Positions 11,001-23,204 of a stretch of 64,000 nucleotides of DNA are shown in pieces. Under the pieces are notes generated by a model, which was given only the letters and a program-made list of their open reading frames with translations, ran no database searches and was not told the origin of the DNA. The position numbers were made by a program, and so were the translations under genes. Each line of letters starts with the position of its first letter. Position 1 is the stretch's first letter. Where the stretch lies: NCBI GenBank assembly GCA_965644295.1, contig CBFFRP010000645.1, positions 1 to 64,000 of the forward strand. The letters are read 5' to 3'. Source of the stretch: Paraphysomonas bandaiensis (lineage: Eukaryota; Chrysophyceae).

Positions 11001-14000
11001 TGCACATGTGTTGGAGATGATCGCTTCAGCACCTATTGACGACATCATGATACTTTTAAAAAAGTATGCGGCAACTATGAGCTCCAGGTATTTGTTGCAT
11101 TACATGCATTACTTATTCTTTTCGCTATGGATACCATTTTTGAGTAACTTATTCATAGAAATATGTGGTATTTTCTGATGTAGCTAATCATTGATGTTGT
11201 TACAGACAGCGGAAAATTGCAGTCATAGGACAGCTAGCTTATATAGTTGAGGTATAGCTGATGTAATTTTGAGTGTGTTATATGTATTATACTCGGCCAG
11301 TTCTTGTGGGTGGGTGTTGCCAATTGACAGCTAACCCTATTATATTTTGAACCATATAAGTGCATGTGTAATTAGAATGTTTGGTATTATTTTGCTGTGT
11401 ATGTATTTTATGTACCTGTATGACAGGAAGCCATTGTGCTGAATGCCCTTGGTATAACACGTTCCCCTGCAATTGAATCGAGTAGCACCATTGATCCTTC
11501 CCAGTTGGACCCCCCACCTCCTCTACCGTGTATAGAACGCCTAAAAAAACTGTTGGCATCATTTTCGGACGACACAGCTTCCATGGGGTTTCTGATAGAG
11601 GAGTTAGCCCGCGTGGCTGATACGAGGTGGTGTGTGATAGCGTTTTATGGTGATGACATGTAGATGAGTATGTGTGATATGAGTATATGGAAAGTCTGTC
11701 ACTCTTTGAATATATTCCTCCTATGTGCCTGTGTATATTGCCTGTTAACTGATGTATGCACCAGGGGTTATGTGGACTGCGCTGTTTCTAGCCCGTATAC
11801 TATATCTGATTCAGAACTACTCACTTACCTGTCTGATACTATGGAAGACCGCATATATACTTTTATTGGTGGAATTGATGACGAAGATGCGGGGAGTGGA
11901 AACATTGATGCAGATGTGGCAAATAAAATGGCTTGTGGAAAATATTATGATATGAACGGTATTATACTCTAATATATATACTAATGAATGTATATATATA
12001 CATCACAGTTTCTGCGTACTATTATTGGCTATGTGTACATGTACACATGTAATATGTGATTATACACTGTTTATTCTAACCTCTCCTTTTATACAGAGAG
12101 TTTGAGTAGTGCGTATGTAAAGGTGTTTGACACCGTATATGCCGATAGTACTGCTCAATCAATGGACAAAAAGCGCGCCCCAATAATGAGCCAGGTGTTG
12201 CATGCTGTGTGTGCTTGTCAGCGAGCTACCGTGGGACACCTCACGGACATAGGCCTGCTATTGGGCATGTCTATTGAGCTGCCACTACAGGTACCTAGTA
12301 GTGATGTATCAAGTGTAGTATAGCATTGTACTCATATTAATAATGAACAGTAATGCACGTAGTGTTTTAAATGTTAGTATATTGCATACAGCGAAAATGT
12401 TGTATATATTTCAATGTCGTGAAGAACATATTATATTGTGTGAATATATAAATACTATGAGCACGGTTAACTTAACAGTGCATAGGATATATTTGACAGG
12501 GCAGAGGCTTTTGAAACACATGACAGACAGGTACTGCTGTGTGTCCATAGAGTACACAGATACGTACTTTTCCTCGTATGTATGTTTTTTCGGTGTGATT
12601 ATGCGAATAGGATATTAAATATATAAGTTATCATACTGTCGACATATGAAGAGTGTAGAATTATAGCGTTATGTTATACAGATAATATGCGAGTCACTTC
12701 ATCGGGCAGTGGAATGGGTCAGATCTATATTGAATAGCTTTAGTGACACATCTGTGCTGCCAAACTCGGAAAACTGGAAACTGGTCACTAGAGTGAATCA
12801 TTTGGTACGTTTTTGTCGAATGTCATATACTTCAAATTAAATTAAGTTTTCTAGAATGTGTATGATATCCATATATGAAATTTTGCTGTAGGACATAACT
12901 CCTTTAGTATTGCTTGTATAGTGTTCTGCATTTATTCTACAAAAGTTTTGTGCTTATTTATTTCCATATTTGTATCCGTTCACTTCTAATATTTGAATGG
13001 TGTCAACAACAGATATCCTTGGAAAATGATCTGTACAGTCATTGTCAGAGGAATCCCGAATATATATCACACATTGCTCCGAACGCTCATGTTGGTACAT
13101 ACAACCCAGCGACAGGTTAGTTGTATATGAACACATACTGTTGAATCTCGCTATGTTTCTATGGTCACATGTTTCTATAGGGAAGCGCATTACGAACAAA
13201 GCTTCTGGCAGTTCGAAAAGTCAACGCTGTCAGTTGCCTCCTGTAGGACAGTTGCTGGTATTGGGCGACATCGTTAAACTTTTCGATGATATACTCAGGT
13301 GTGTATATATATCTGCCCGCAATGCCATTCTACCTTGCATGGTTGTCGTACGTGGCTGACGTAAGCTGCATGCTGGTCATTAATAGTTCCTGTCTATCCT
13401 GAGCAGGCCATTGTCGAGCAACGTATCTATTGTTCTTGGGTTTGGAGTTAAGCCGCTTTTATATAATCCCAGCATCTCTGTCACGCAATCCACGCAACAT
13501 ACTGAGAGCTTACCAGAAACAACTTCCGCAACTCACAGCGAAACACTTACAGTTAAACTGGAAGATGGATCAGTATTGCGACTTCTGCAGCACACAGCAG
13601 ATAGGTACACAACATTACATTGTGATGTACTCTATAGCATAGATGTCGTACGTTGCACACGTGCAGGATATGTGTATTGTATGTAGCACATCCTACTGGT
13701 AATATTCTATCTATGATATGATCAGCGCATATGAATGGTAGCCCTGTAGTACCTATATGTGATCATCAGTCTGCAATATACGAATATAGTTATTACGTTT
13801 TGTCATCTCTGCCTGTGTGTAGTATGGAACTGTTCCTGAATAACAGTGCGGATCCCACAGTTGGACTATTGAATAATGATAGTTCTGCTGTATCCAGCCC
13901 TTTTATGTCATACCTTCAACGTCTTTACCAAACGGAAGTTTTTCAGCCCCTTGGTGTGGTCCTCAATAGGTAATTACACAGATGAAGTTTTTCAAGGACA

Positions 14001-16879
14001 TTACATTTTATCACTGCTTACACGCTGACCGTGATGTTAACGTGTGTGTATATATTTTACTCCTCCTCTATCGATTTATATATAATGATGGAGGAGGGTA
14101 ACTACCATGGTATTTTATCTTATTATTGTGACCGAATATCAGGATGGTAAGGTCTCTAATCTCCGACTGTAACATGGAAGAGAATGAAGAAGAGATGGAT
14201 GATGTATGTGATCCGTTAGAAGCCCAGTCAAACTTACATCAGATCATAAAGATCATATCCCAAGTGGCTAAGAGTCACGTATGTGGTAACAATATATGTT
14301 TGGACACCATAGACTGACGGTCTTGTGTGTTGGCATATATGACTATATGATGTGTATTAAGTTACAGTGAGTGTTGTGTTGAGTGGCATATTTTCTGAAT
14401 TCTAATGTTATATTTTTGTACGCTGCCTTTCTACAAATAATGGATAATTTTTTCATGGACTGCAGGAAGTGTTTGAAGAGTTTCGAGCTGTTGACACACC
14501 AGGTATATTACACAGTTTGTGGTGTCGCTGATTTACGAGTTATATTTAGGATCGCCTGAAGAGCGTCCAACCCCTCTGTTTATAAACATTATTCGTGATA
14601 TATGTGGATTATATTCAACTTCCTCGGTACTGGATGATGCAGTTCAAGCTATTCAGTCAATGTTCATTATGCTCCGAGGTATGGCTGGCCGTTTTATGGC
14701 AATGTGTGGCCCCGGTAGAGGCGGCCTAAGGCATCTGGAAGGCGCATTGATGCTCTCTGTGGAAGTTGTATGTTTAATGGATAAACTGCAAGAACGGTAC
14801 GACAACAGTACATTGCTCAATGTACTTTTCTTGTACGGTCGATATCATATTGTACTAAATGCGGATGAAACTTATCGTCCGCTATGTCTTACAGTGAATG
14901 ACTTGCTGTTTCTATGTGTTTTCTAGATGTAGTGCAAATCTCGGGGATGGTACACTAGGTTCTCATATTGTTTCGAATCTTGTTACGACTTCTGTTCTTT
15001 CGCGTTCAATCAGCGATCTTTGCGACCAAATGCTACAGTATGACTGGCACTCGAATGACTCCGTTGAAAAAGTTCCTTATGGTCCTAAAAATGTGGGGGT
15101 TCTAGTTCAAATGCACATCAAACATGCCATGGAACCATTAGTTCGTGTCAGAGCATTGGTAGATGATGTTATCCCTGAGTTAAAAGAACTTCGATTTAAT
15201 GAACCCACAACGAATTATGCCACTCTTTCCATTGGTGCGTAAAACTTTCTTTATGTGTTTGTATGGATGAATATAGTTGAATTAATATATAGGCGCAGCT
15301 GTATTAACAGTTGCGTGAATGCTAGTGTTCAAGACAACTGTATGTTCCGTTCTCACTAATGTTTGCAGCATCTTTTGTGCACTATATGCATCCATTGCTA
15401 CAGTCACTCGCTGGGTTATGGAAACGGGCATGTGTCTCTGAGCAAGGCGTATGCGATGACCCGGATGCTCTTGTGAGCATTGTCCACTGTTTTTCTTCTC
15501 TTATCATGCTCACCAAGTGCCCATCACAGGTCGGGAAATGAATTGCATTATAGTATTCGATACAACTATATATCGCTATCTTATCAGAGTATATACCTCG
15601 TCTAGTCTTGACTTGTATATGCAAATCCATTGCAGTATATATATAACATATTATGTGCTGCTCACCATGTGGACTTGTACATTACATTTCGTAGAGAGGT
15701 GTATTGAAAACAGAAAGCAGTAAGGTATTGATGGAATATATATAGGTGGATGGTAGTGGAGTGGGTTGTGGTTTCGATAAGCGTAATGTGCTGTGCGTGG
15801 CACTGAAAGAAGGGAGGATATTCTTGGAGCAATTTATAAGAACCAGTAAGGTGCGACAGAATATTCTACTAACTTGTGAAACAGTGTCTGTGTTAACAAT
15901 ATAACTTGTGGAATATGAAACTGAGCTATGTTTCGTGTCGCAGGGTTTACATCAACTCTTTGCTCAAGACCAGCAACTTGTTATCAATATGTTGACCACA
16001 CTCCAGGTAATATGATAAGTCCTAATAATTTAATTATACTGCATCAATGATGTCCCCCATTTACCGACGTAATTACGTATTGCATAATCTAGCGATGTAG
16101 ATCATCATTTTGAATTTAATATGTGCGCATTTCAGAAATCTACCAGGCAACTCCAATCACTGGCATCACATGGGAAAAGAACGCGGTAGGCCTACTGCTT
16201 CGCATCTGCGATGGATTCTCGTGTTCATGGCTTTTATAAACTTTTCGTCATTAGGGATAAAGTAATGTCGGCGGAAGGACCTCGATTGAAAAAGTGTGTT
16301 CTATTTACTTGGAATGTTTAATCGTATTGATTCTTGTCATAGAGTGTTGGAGACCCTCATATATCGTATGAAAGATATGGCTAGTGACAATTACTGCTTA
16401 GGTGTGACCATGTGTATAGCTTATGTATATATACCTATATAATCGCTTCTCTCAGGAGCTGTATGGGTGGGTAATTTGAAACACAGAAGAATCGATGGAA
16501 CTGAAGTATGTGCGCCAATAGATGTTTTCTACGTTGTAATATATGTCATTGTTGGCAGATCAGAGATGATGAATCAGAGTCCTCTCAAAGTAGTGAAAGT
16601 GACAACCCCGACAGCCGAGATAGTGATGATGAAGCGTATAGTAATGATGACGACAACGCAAGCGAAAATCAGGAAACTGAGCAAAGGCGTACTACCCCAG
16701 TCAGACTTCAAAATGATGACGAAGACGAAGTTCCTAAGAGTGATGTATCTCAATTATTATTCGGAGAGCGTCCTTCCAATAACATGGGCGTAAAGAGACC
16801 ACTTCATGTGTCGTCATCGATTGGTTCAGCTCATAAACGGAGAATTGTGGTTGATGACGAGGAGGACGAAGACACTTAG
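8006..16879 (+). CDS. FANCD2: Fanconi anaemia group D2 protein homologue, about 30 exons
   Basis: Proposed exons: 8006-8485, 8589-8699, 8907-9072, 9161-9241, 9453-9626, 9784-9879, 10042-10281, 10614-10791, 10965-11087, 11206-11251, 11427-11626, 11765-11958, 12097-12290, 12507-12530, 12682-12804, 13013-13115, 13181-13298, 13407-13604, 13742-13969, 14143-14278, 14516-14796, 14927-15234, 15369-15529, 15746-15850, 15944-16006, 16136-16185, 16255-16293, 16343-16401, 16456-16505, 16559-16879. The joined frame is open for 1,549 residues (human 1,451). Matches along the length include the N-terminal LLNHLRWCDIIYDS, CRQEVIAALVVHA, and the C-terminal AVWVGNLKHRRIDG followed by an acidic tail. Lys490 in PFIKSLLEDIQ aligns with human Lys561, the residue monoubiquitinated by the Fanconi core complex in interstrand-crosslink repair. 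A basic KRPL/KRR segment near the end may be a nuclear signal. Splice sites were chosen by GT-AG, phase and similarity; 14279-14515 is the least certain junction. Confidence 0.88.
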
Positions 16880-17663
16880 ATGTCTTCCACTTATCGTCCC
16901 TCTAACGTAATATTAGGCGACTTAGGAATATTCTTTTCAACGAATACTTCTAATCTTGATGTCCTAAATGTTGTAGAAGATGTTGTAATATGTATGTATA
17001 TATATAATTAGGAGCGAAATATTATCGATAAATGCGATGGTGACGATAACTATTTTCTGTCAGCGTGTTTAATTTTTGATTCAGCAATACTTATTTAGAT
17101 ATAATGTATGGTACTCTCTGGAAATAAAATCCAAATTTGGTATATTTTCTGTGATTAGCTGTGAATGATCGTAGAAATAGATTTCGAAACAAATGTTGTG
17201 CCTTCAAAGATTGCTCACATTCCAGTATAGTTAGAAAGCATTTTCTTATTGTAATATTTTGCTAAAACTGTTTTTTATTCAATATATGCTGCTTAAGTAC
17301 ATCGATTACGTTATATAAAACACTGTACAGTATTTATAAACATTAGTGATTATAGATACGCTTACAACATTGGTGTAATGGTTGTAGTAGTATATTATTA
17401 TTAGTCACATATTCGAGAAGATGATCTCAACAGCAACTAAAAGAAGTGGAACTGCGTGAAACAGGTATACTTCAATATGAACTGTTAAGTATAATCCTCA
17501 GGATGCGTCTAAAGTAGGTTCCCTTGCATTGAACCATGCATGCATTAATGAACTCTATATTGAACTATTACGCACGTCGCAGATGACAAAATCGAGCCGA
17601 AAAAATGTCTAATACCTCTAATTCGTCCGGAGATTTTAACGGTTCACACATCATTTGGTGGTA
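16880..17663. other. Convergent gap between FANCD2 and the isochorismatase-family gene
   Basis: The two genes point at each other, so this is 3' flanking DNA for both. AATAAA at 17123-17128 is a possible FANCD2 poly(A) signal. I see no coding exon or repeat in the rest. Confidence 0.5.
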
Positions 17664-18275
17664 TTATTTTAGTGAATGAGTATCCGAACAGTGGAGTGCT
17701 GAATCTTCGTCCTCACCGTCAGCTGTATCACTATCTCTTAGCTGGTTAATACTTATAACTTGATATAAGTACTTATCATATAGATCGATTACAGCTTGAT
17801 GCCTCTGAGGTGTTTTATCGATGCAAGCTTCATTAATGAGGAGTGGAATGAAGCCTCTGTTCATGGCCCCTACAGCCGTTTCATGCACACATGCAGCTGT
17901 TAACATCCCCATAAGATACACATGAGTTACTCCACATGCAGTTAAATAATCTGCTAATTGAGTATTATGAAATCCATTGATTGTATCTTTAGTTATTATC
18001 ACTTCTCCTTGCATCTCTTGTGCCCATTCCACGGCTGCAGTGTCAGTTGGATAGGGTTTATGTATTTTCATTACACGTGAGTATGTTACCATAGGAGTAT
18101 GTGTATATACAGCCCGTACATGAATTATACGGGGAGGAGGATGGGAAGACCGGAATAGAGTCAAACATTCACATACTTTTTGTTTGAAAGTGAAGAGTGA
18201 AGTTTCTGAAAGTGAAGAAGTGAAGGCTGGTTGAAGATCGATGACGAGAAGGGCAGAAGTGGGGGACATCCACAC
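17664..18275 (-). CDS. Isochorismatase-family cysteine hydrolase
   Basis: This intronless gene encodes 203 residues, the usual size for the family. The three catalytic positions are visible: Asp13 in ALLVIDLQPAF, Lys96 in VIITKDTINGF and Cys129 in GMLTAACVHETA. A predicted beta-alpha Rossmann-like pattern surrounds them. Family members hydrolyse amides or ethers (nicotinamidase, isochorismatase, N-carbamoylsarcosine amidase); the residues seen here do not fix the substrate. There is no signal peptide. It is divergent from the ketodihydrosphingosine reductase gene, with about 350 bp between the two starts. The C-terminal tail (ADGEDEDSALHCSDTHSLK) is acidic and probably disordered. Confidence 0.9.
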   Translation of the reverse strand: MWMSPTSALLVIDLQPAFTSSLSETSLFTFKQKVCECLTLFRSSHPPPRIIHVRAVYTHTPMVTYSRVMKIHKPYPTDTAAVEWAQEMQGEVIITKDTINGFHNTQLADYLTACGVTHVYLMGMLTAACVHETAVGAMNRGFIPLLINEACIDKTPQRHQAVIDLYDKYLYQVISINQLRDSDTADGEDEDSALHCSDTHSLK

Positions 18276-18627
18276 GCGTATGAGAGGAGGGGTATATGAA
18301 TGAGGATCTATGAACTATGAAGAGAAAGTTGAACTGGATTTGATTAGAAGTGTAAGATCAGGAGTGTCCTTTCAAACACACATGCATCCATCCATCTACA
18401 CACATACAATACATACACTACATATATATATACCCTAAAATCGATTTTTTCCTGGACTTTGGTGCAAAAATATCGACTTTTTTCACATATCTGAGTTTTT
18501 TTCAGTTTTTTTCATGTAAATCAGTGTAATTTTATATGTCGTGTAACTCTACATACACGTACATATACATACTCTGTACACGTACATACATACACATGCA
18601 TACAAGGCACATGCTATTAACACACGC
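18276..18627. promoter_or_regulatory. Divergent promoter between the isochorismatase-family gene and KDSR
   Basis: The left part (18276-18370) is G/A-rich on the plus strand, so C/T-rich in the sense of the minus-strand gene. The right part (18371-18440 and 18541-18627) is rich in CA/CATA on the plus strand, the sense of KDSR. A T-rich patch with two TTTTTTCA(G/C)-like blocks sits at about 18446-18520. Confidence 0.5.
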
Positions 18628-19896
18628 ATGGTATCATATACATATACATCCATCTCCTTCATCACTATGATCTGCTCATATATACTATACACCATAGCAA
18701 TCACTGCTATATCCCTCCCACCTCTCCTGTACGTCCTCTCCCTCCTCCTGTCTCCTTCCTTCTCTTATAAGGGCGCCCATGTGGCTGTTACCGGGGGCTC
18801 AAGTGGTATCGGCCTAGAGGCCGCTAAAGGTACATAGACACACACACACACACATACACACATACAGTTACATGCATATACATACGCGTGTATAGATATA
18901 ACATACATACATATGCATACATACACACACGTATGTCTCTCTCTATATACACGTATATACACATACACACATACATATATACACACGTATATAACATAAC
19001 TTACAGAGTATTTACGTAACGGCTCCAATGTAACAATAATCGCACGAAACAAACAAAGACTCGAAACAGCTTTACGCCAATTAGAAGATTATGTGAAGAC
19101 GTTAAGCGGACCTCCTCCTAAGATCATGAGTGTTGCTGTGGATGTGAGTGTCTCAGAGGAGACTTTCTCGAAAGCATTATTACCTGCTATTGAAGAGATG
19201 GGTGAGATTGATGTACTTGTGAATTGTGCTGGTACATCGGTTGCAGGGGAGTTTACTGCATTACAAGAGGAAGAGTTCGAACGGATGCTACGCATTAATG
19301 TTTTAGGATCAATCTTTCCGACTAGAAGTGTTATTGAGGGCATGAAGCGTCGACGCCGTGGTAGAATTGTCTTTGTATCTTCACAGGTTGCCCAAGTGGC
19401 CTTATATGGATATACCGCTTATGCCGCCTCGAAGTGGGCTCTCAGAGGTCTCGCAGAGGCACTTCAGATGGAACTTAAGCCTTACAACATCTATGTTTCT
19501 GTCGTGTACCCTCCGGATACTGACACACCCGGTTATGAGGTTGAGATGCAGAGTAAACCAGATATAACGAAAAAGCTCAGTGAATCAGGAGATGTGTTTA
19601 AACCTGAACAAGTTGCGGCCAATATGGTCAAGTACAGTGCTATGGGCTACTTTGGTATTGGAACAGGGTTAGATGGATGGCTTCTGAAGCAGTTACATCC
19701 TGGAATGAGTCCAGTGAATTCATTATGGGAGGTTGTCACGGGAATACTATTTTCTCCTCTCTGCCGCATTATATCTGTCTTTTATGTACTCTCTTGGGAC
19801 CAATTGTGCGCTTCAGAAATCAAGAAAACGGCAACACCTACCTCGGACTCAATCAAGAAGAAATCTGGGAGAAAGAAGACGTCAAAAGCAGATTAG
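18628..19896 (+). CDS. KDSR: 3-ketodihydrosphingosine reductase (SDR family)
   Basis: Two exons (18628-18829 and 19007-19896, phase 1) give 363 residues. Residues 5-45 are a long hydrophobic N-terminal anchor. The NADP-binding motif TGGSSGIG is at 55-62, NCAG at about 140, catalytic Ser192/193 in FVSSQ, and YxxxK at Tyr206/Lys210. The block VVYPPDTDTPGYE (about 234-245) is a hallmark of the KDSR/TSC10 branch. A second hydrophobic stretch lies at about 310-335, and the C-terminus is Lys-rich. The enzyme reduces 3-ketodihydrosphingosine to dihydrosphingosine on the cytosolic face of the ER, the second step of sphingolipid synthesis. The 177-nt intron is mostly CA/CATA repeat. Confidence 0.92.
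18830..19006 (+). repeat. CA/CATA microsatellite filling the KDSR intron
   Basis: The intron begins GTACATAG and ends CTTACAG. In between it is almost wholly (CA)n, (CATA)n and TATACAC runs. On the sense strand it is CA-rich, the same polarity as the leaders of plus-strand genes here. Confidence 0.8.
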
Positions 19897-20704
19897 CGCG
19901 ATGATAAATTAGTGAGGTAGTGATATACACGCTGCCGTTATGCTGACGTTTCCGAAGTGTTAGCAGTAGATAATACTTTTTCCCTGTAGTGGCTCTGCAA
20001 TCATATTACTATGGTGTAAGTTAAAAGATTGCTTTCAAAACAACAAATGGTTATAATAAATATGGAATAGATCTACAGTGACCTAGAGTAGTACGTATCA
20101 CACGTTATACACATAGCAGTGAGATGACTATGCGCTGTTGAGATACCTAATTTATAATTTACAAATGGCTTCGATATTTTGAATTTTTTGATAGCGCAGA
20201 AAAAAATAATCTGTCCTAATCCATCACAGCTTCTAAACAACGCTGTGTAGACAAATACATTGCGCTTGTTAGTGATGACGCAACTACTTTAACCTATTGT
20301 TTTAAGGCTGCCTTCTTGTGCATTTTCTGCTCAGAGTCTAGAATGGCACAGTAGCTAATTCCATAACTAAATCTGAGGACGCGCGCAGACCTTACCTGAA
20401 GCAGTTCAAAAATGGAGGGGGAGAGAAATCCCCTTTTACCCCCTAAGCTCTGACGAACGAGGTGGGTAAGAAACAATACGTCGTAAACTTGATATTTTTT
20501 AATTCAGCTTTTCACACTTAATAGCTACCTCATACTATGCTAATCTTCTACACAGCTCACATTATCATAACATGACTCCCAGCTGATTTGCGAACCACAA
20601 CATCGCCATATATACGTAAGATAAATTGTACTTTCAAACAATATTCCGCTGGTCAAATCAAAAATACCCGGATCCAAGCAATAGGCGATAGGTTCGGCTA
20701 ACGT
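19897..20704. other. Convergent gap between KDSR and AIM24-like gene A
   Basis: This is the 3' flank of both genes. I see no exon, no known repeat and no structured element. A 60-codon minus frame at 20294-20476 lacks family features. Confidence 0.45.
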
Positions 20705-21513
20705 TTACCCGCTAGCTTCACCGGGCTGGGCACCGTCATTCGCCTCGCTACCTCCTTGCACTGGTGGAGCGACAGCTGCCTTGAACTTTTCAAAGGACAT
20801 GCTCTGCACAATGATTTCACCTGGTCCAGTGAGGGTACCATAACACAACCCTTCGCCGCCACAGCACATCCCTCCGCAGCCACCAGTCGGCTTTACACCA
20901 AAAGTAACTGACTCCTGGAATCCAACTATTGAAAGGGCGTCTACAATAACACGCTCCCCAGGCTTGAGAGTTTTCTGAAGGATAGTCCCGCCAGCTGCAT
21001 AAAAAACTGTTCCCTGTCCAGAAGCAGCCTGACGAATACAACCAAGTCCTCCACAACAGCAAGTTGCAGGATTACAATCCATATCAGCAGAGATTCCAAC
21101 ATCACCAATAGATGACATATATGCACCTTTCTTTGCAATAAATTTACCACCAACATTTGGTAAATGTAATGGAATCACTTTAGCCGGATAATTAGGTGTC
21201 AATGACACAAATCTGTGATATAAATATCAATGTATGTGTGAGATGTGAGTTCTGTATGAATATACCCGTTAGTGTCCCCTTTATTCGTATATACAGTCTT
21301 ACAACATGTTTCACCTGTACATATACGTGTACAACTACCACATCTGACTTCAGTTTTAATTGATGGACTCATCATCATCATTGTACCAGGTTCAGATTCA
21401 ATACAATCGTTTGGTTTCATATGGATTGATAAGACTTGACAGTCAGCCCCTGTGACAGCGTATGTACTGTCAATGGTAACATCAGGTACATATATTTCAA
21501 AATTAGATGCCAT
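20705..21513 (-). CDS. AIM24/DUF124-family protein, paralogue A
   Basis: Two exons (21513-21266 and 21212-20705, phase 2) encode 251 residues. The protein follows the AIM24 (TRAP-like) beta-helix pattern: GADCQVLSIHM near the start, ESEPGTMMMMS, then AAGGTILQKTLKPGERVIVDALSIVGF, and the family ending GTLTGPGEIIVQSMSFEKFK. It is unusually rich in cysteine, with CGSCTRIC, CCCGGLGC and GGMCCGGEG clusters. Yeast AIM24 is needed for mitochondrial inner-membrane organisation; many protist and bacterial members are uncharacterised, and I see no clear mitochondrial presequence. It faces away from paralogue B and shares the exact exon-1 length and intron phase with it. The C-terminal 20 residues (Gly/Ala/Glu-rich) are specific to this copy. 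Confidence 0.82.
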
Positions 21514-22078
21514 TTAATTTAATTATTTGTGTTTTATTTAGTTATATAGAGTGATATGGAAGATCTCGGTGTTATATATATATGTGTGTATATGTATGTG
21601 TGTGTATATGTGTGGGGGGGTGGGTGGTATATACATACATATATATCTACATGCTATACGTCCTCTACACTATAGCACTGTATGCATGTAGGATGTAGGT
21701 ATATGTATGTATGTATATGTATGTATGTGTGTGTATGTATGTGTGTGTATGTGTGTGTATGTAGATACCATCATAATATTGTTGCTCTACATACCTCCAC
21801 ATACATCCCATTCTAGTGACTGTTAAAGATACCATCCGAATCCCGATCTTTTTTTTGCATATGTTGATACATATACATACACATACATATACATATAGAG
21901 GGAGTTGAACAGTATGTATGTACTGTATGTGTATGTATGTATGTAGATCCACGTCTCACTCCTCTACATACATACATACATACATACATACATCTCCCCA
22001 TCCACCTCATATATATACACCCCCCTCTTCCTCCTCTATACACTTATATATCAATTCAATCCTATTAATTCACATATC
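21514..22078. promoter_or_regulatory. Divergent promoter between the two AIM24-like paralogues, with microsatellites
   Basis: The left half (21575-21770) is (TGTA/TATG)n on the plus strand, so CA-rich in the sense of paralogue A. The right part (about 21957-22078) starts with about nine CATA units and continues as a C/T/A leader that has no G for roughly 90 bases before the ATG at 22079. The composition switches strand near 21.9 kb. Confidence 0.6.
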
Positions 22079-22869
22079 ATGCAATCATTTGAAGTAGTTG
22101 TACCTGATTTATCCTCCTCCTCTCATCCATACACCATCACAGGAGCAGATTGTCAAGTTTTATCAATTGAACTCCCATCACAATCAAAAGCTGAATGTGA
22201 ACCTGGTAGTATGTTAATAATGAGTTCTGATATATCAACTACAGTAGAATGTGGTTCATGTAGCCGTGTATGTACGGGGGAATCACTGTGTAAAGTTATA
22301 TATACAAATCAAGGGCAAGATACTGGGTAACTATACATACATACACTGCTATATAACACTCATATGTATATATTTATAGATTTCTTGCATTAACTCCAAA
22401 TTTTCCATCTAAAGTTATTCCAGCAAATTTATCAAATTATGGTGGAAAATTAATTGTGAAGAGTGGTGCATATATGGCTGCAATCGGAGATGTAAAAATT
22501 GCTGCTGATGTGGATTGTAATTGTTGCTCATGTTGCTGTGGTGGATTGGGTTTTATACGTCAAGCTGCATCAGGAACTGGAACTGTATTCTTAACGGCTG
22601 GTGGGACTGTGGTACAGAAAGTTCTTGCACCAGGAGAGCAGATACTTGTGGACACTAACTCTGTGGTAGGGTTTCAGGAAAGTGTAGAGATGGGTATTAA
22701 GGCCGCTGGAGGGTGCTGTACCTGTTGCTGCGGTGGAGAGGGAATGTTCAATACTACTCTCACTGGACCGGGTCTGGTTATTCTTCAGAGTATGTCTTTC
22801 GAGAAATACAAGGAAGCTATCTTGCCGAAGGTGAAGTTGCAAAAGGGAGACACCGCACTCGATGCGTAG
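22079..22869 (+). CDS. AIM24/DUF124-family protein, paralogue B
   Basis: Two exons (22079-22326 and 22380-22869, phase 2) encode 245 residues. Exon 1 is 248 nt, identical in length to exon 1 of paralogue A. Shared landmarks are TGADCQVLSIEL, CEPGSMLIMS, CGSCSRVCTGE, CCCGGLGFIRQAASG, APGEQILVDTNSVVGFQESV, CTCCCGGEG and LTGPGLVILQSMSFEKYK. The Cys clusters are kept, which argues that they matter for fold or metal binding, though I cannot show binding from sequence. The pair most likely arose by inverted local duplication. Confidence 0.82.
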
Positions 22870-23204
22870 TTTACGCAAGGATATACAAGATTCACTGTAG
22901 TGTAAGTCATTGCAATGTAGTTTTGTAGTCAATGAGAATGAGATGTTTTGTGATTTAGCCAGGTGTAATGGTAGTTATTTCTTGATGGCATGATGTAAGC
23001 CACGCTATATCTGCGTAGTGTATTCAGTAATTAAATATCAAACGTTAGCAGTGATACGCTTATGACCGATGGAAAACCATTGCATTTGGAAAGGCTAATA
23101 TAAATGTCTACTACATGTGTTGTATATTATGAAAATGAAGAAGCTGAATCAAATTAAGAATGCTTCCTTGCAACGTTACCAAATCAGTCTGCAACCAGAA
23201 CGGA

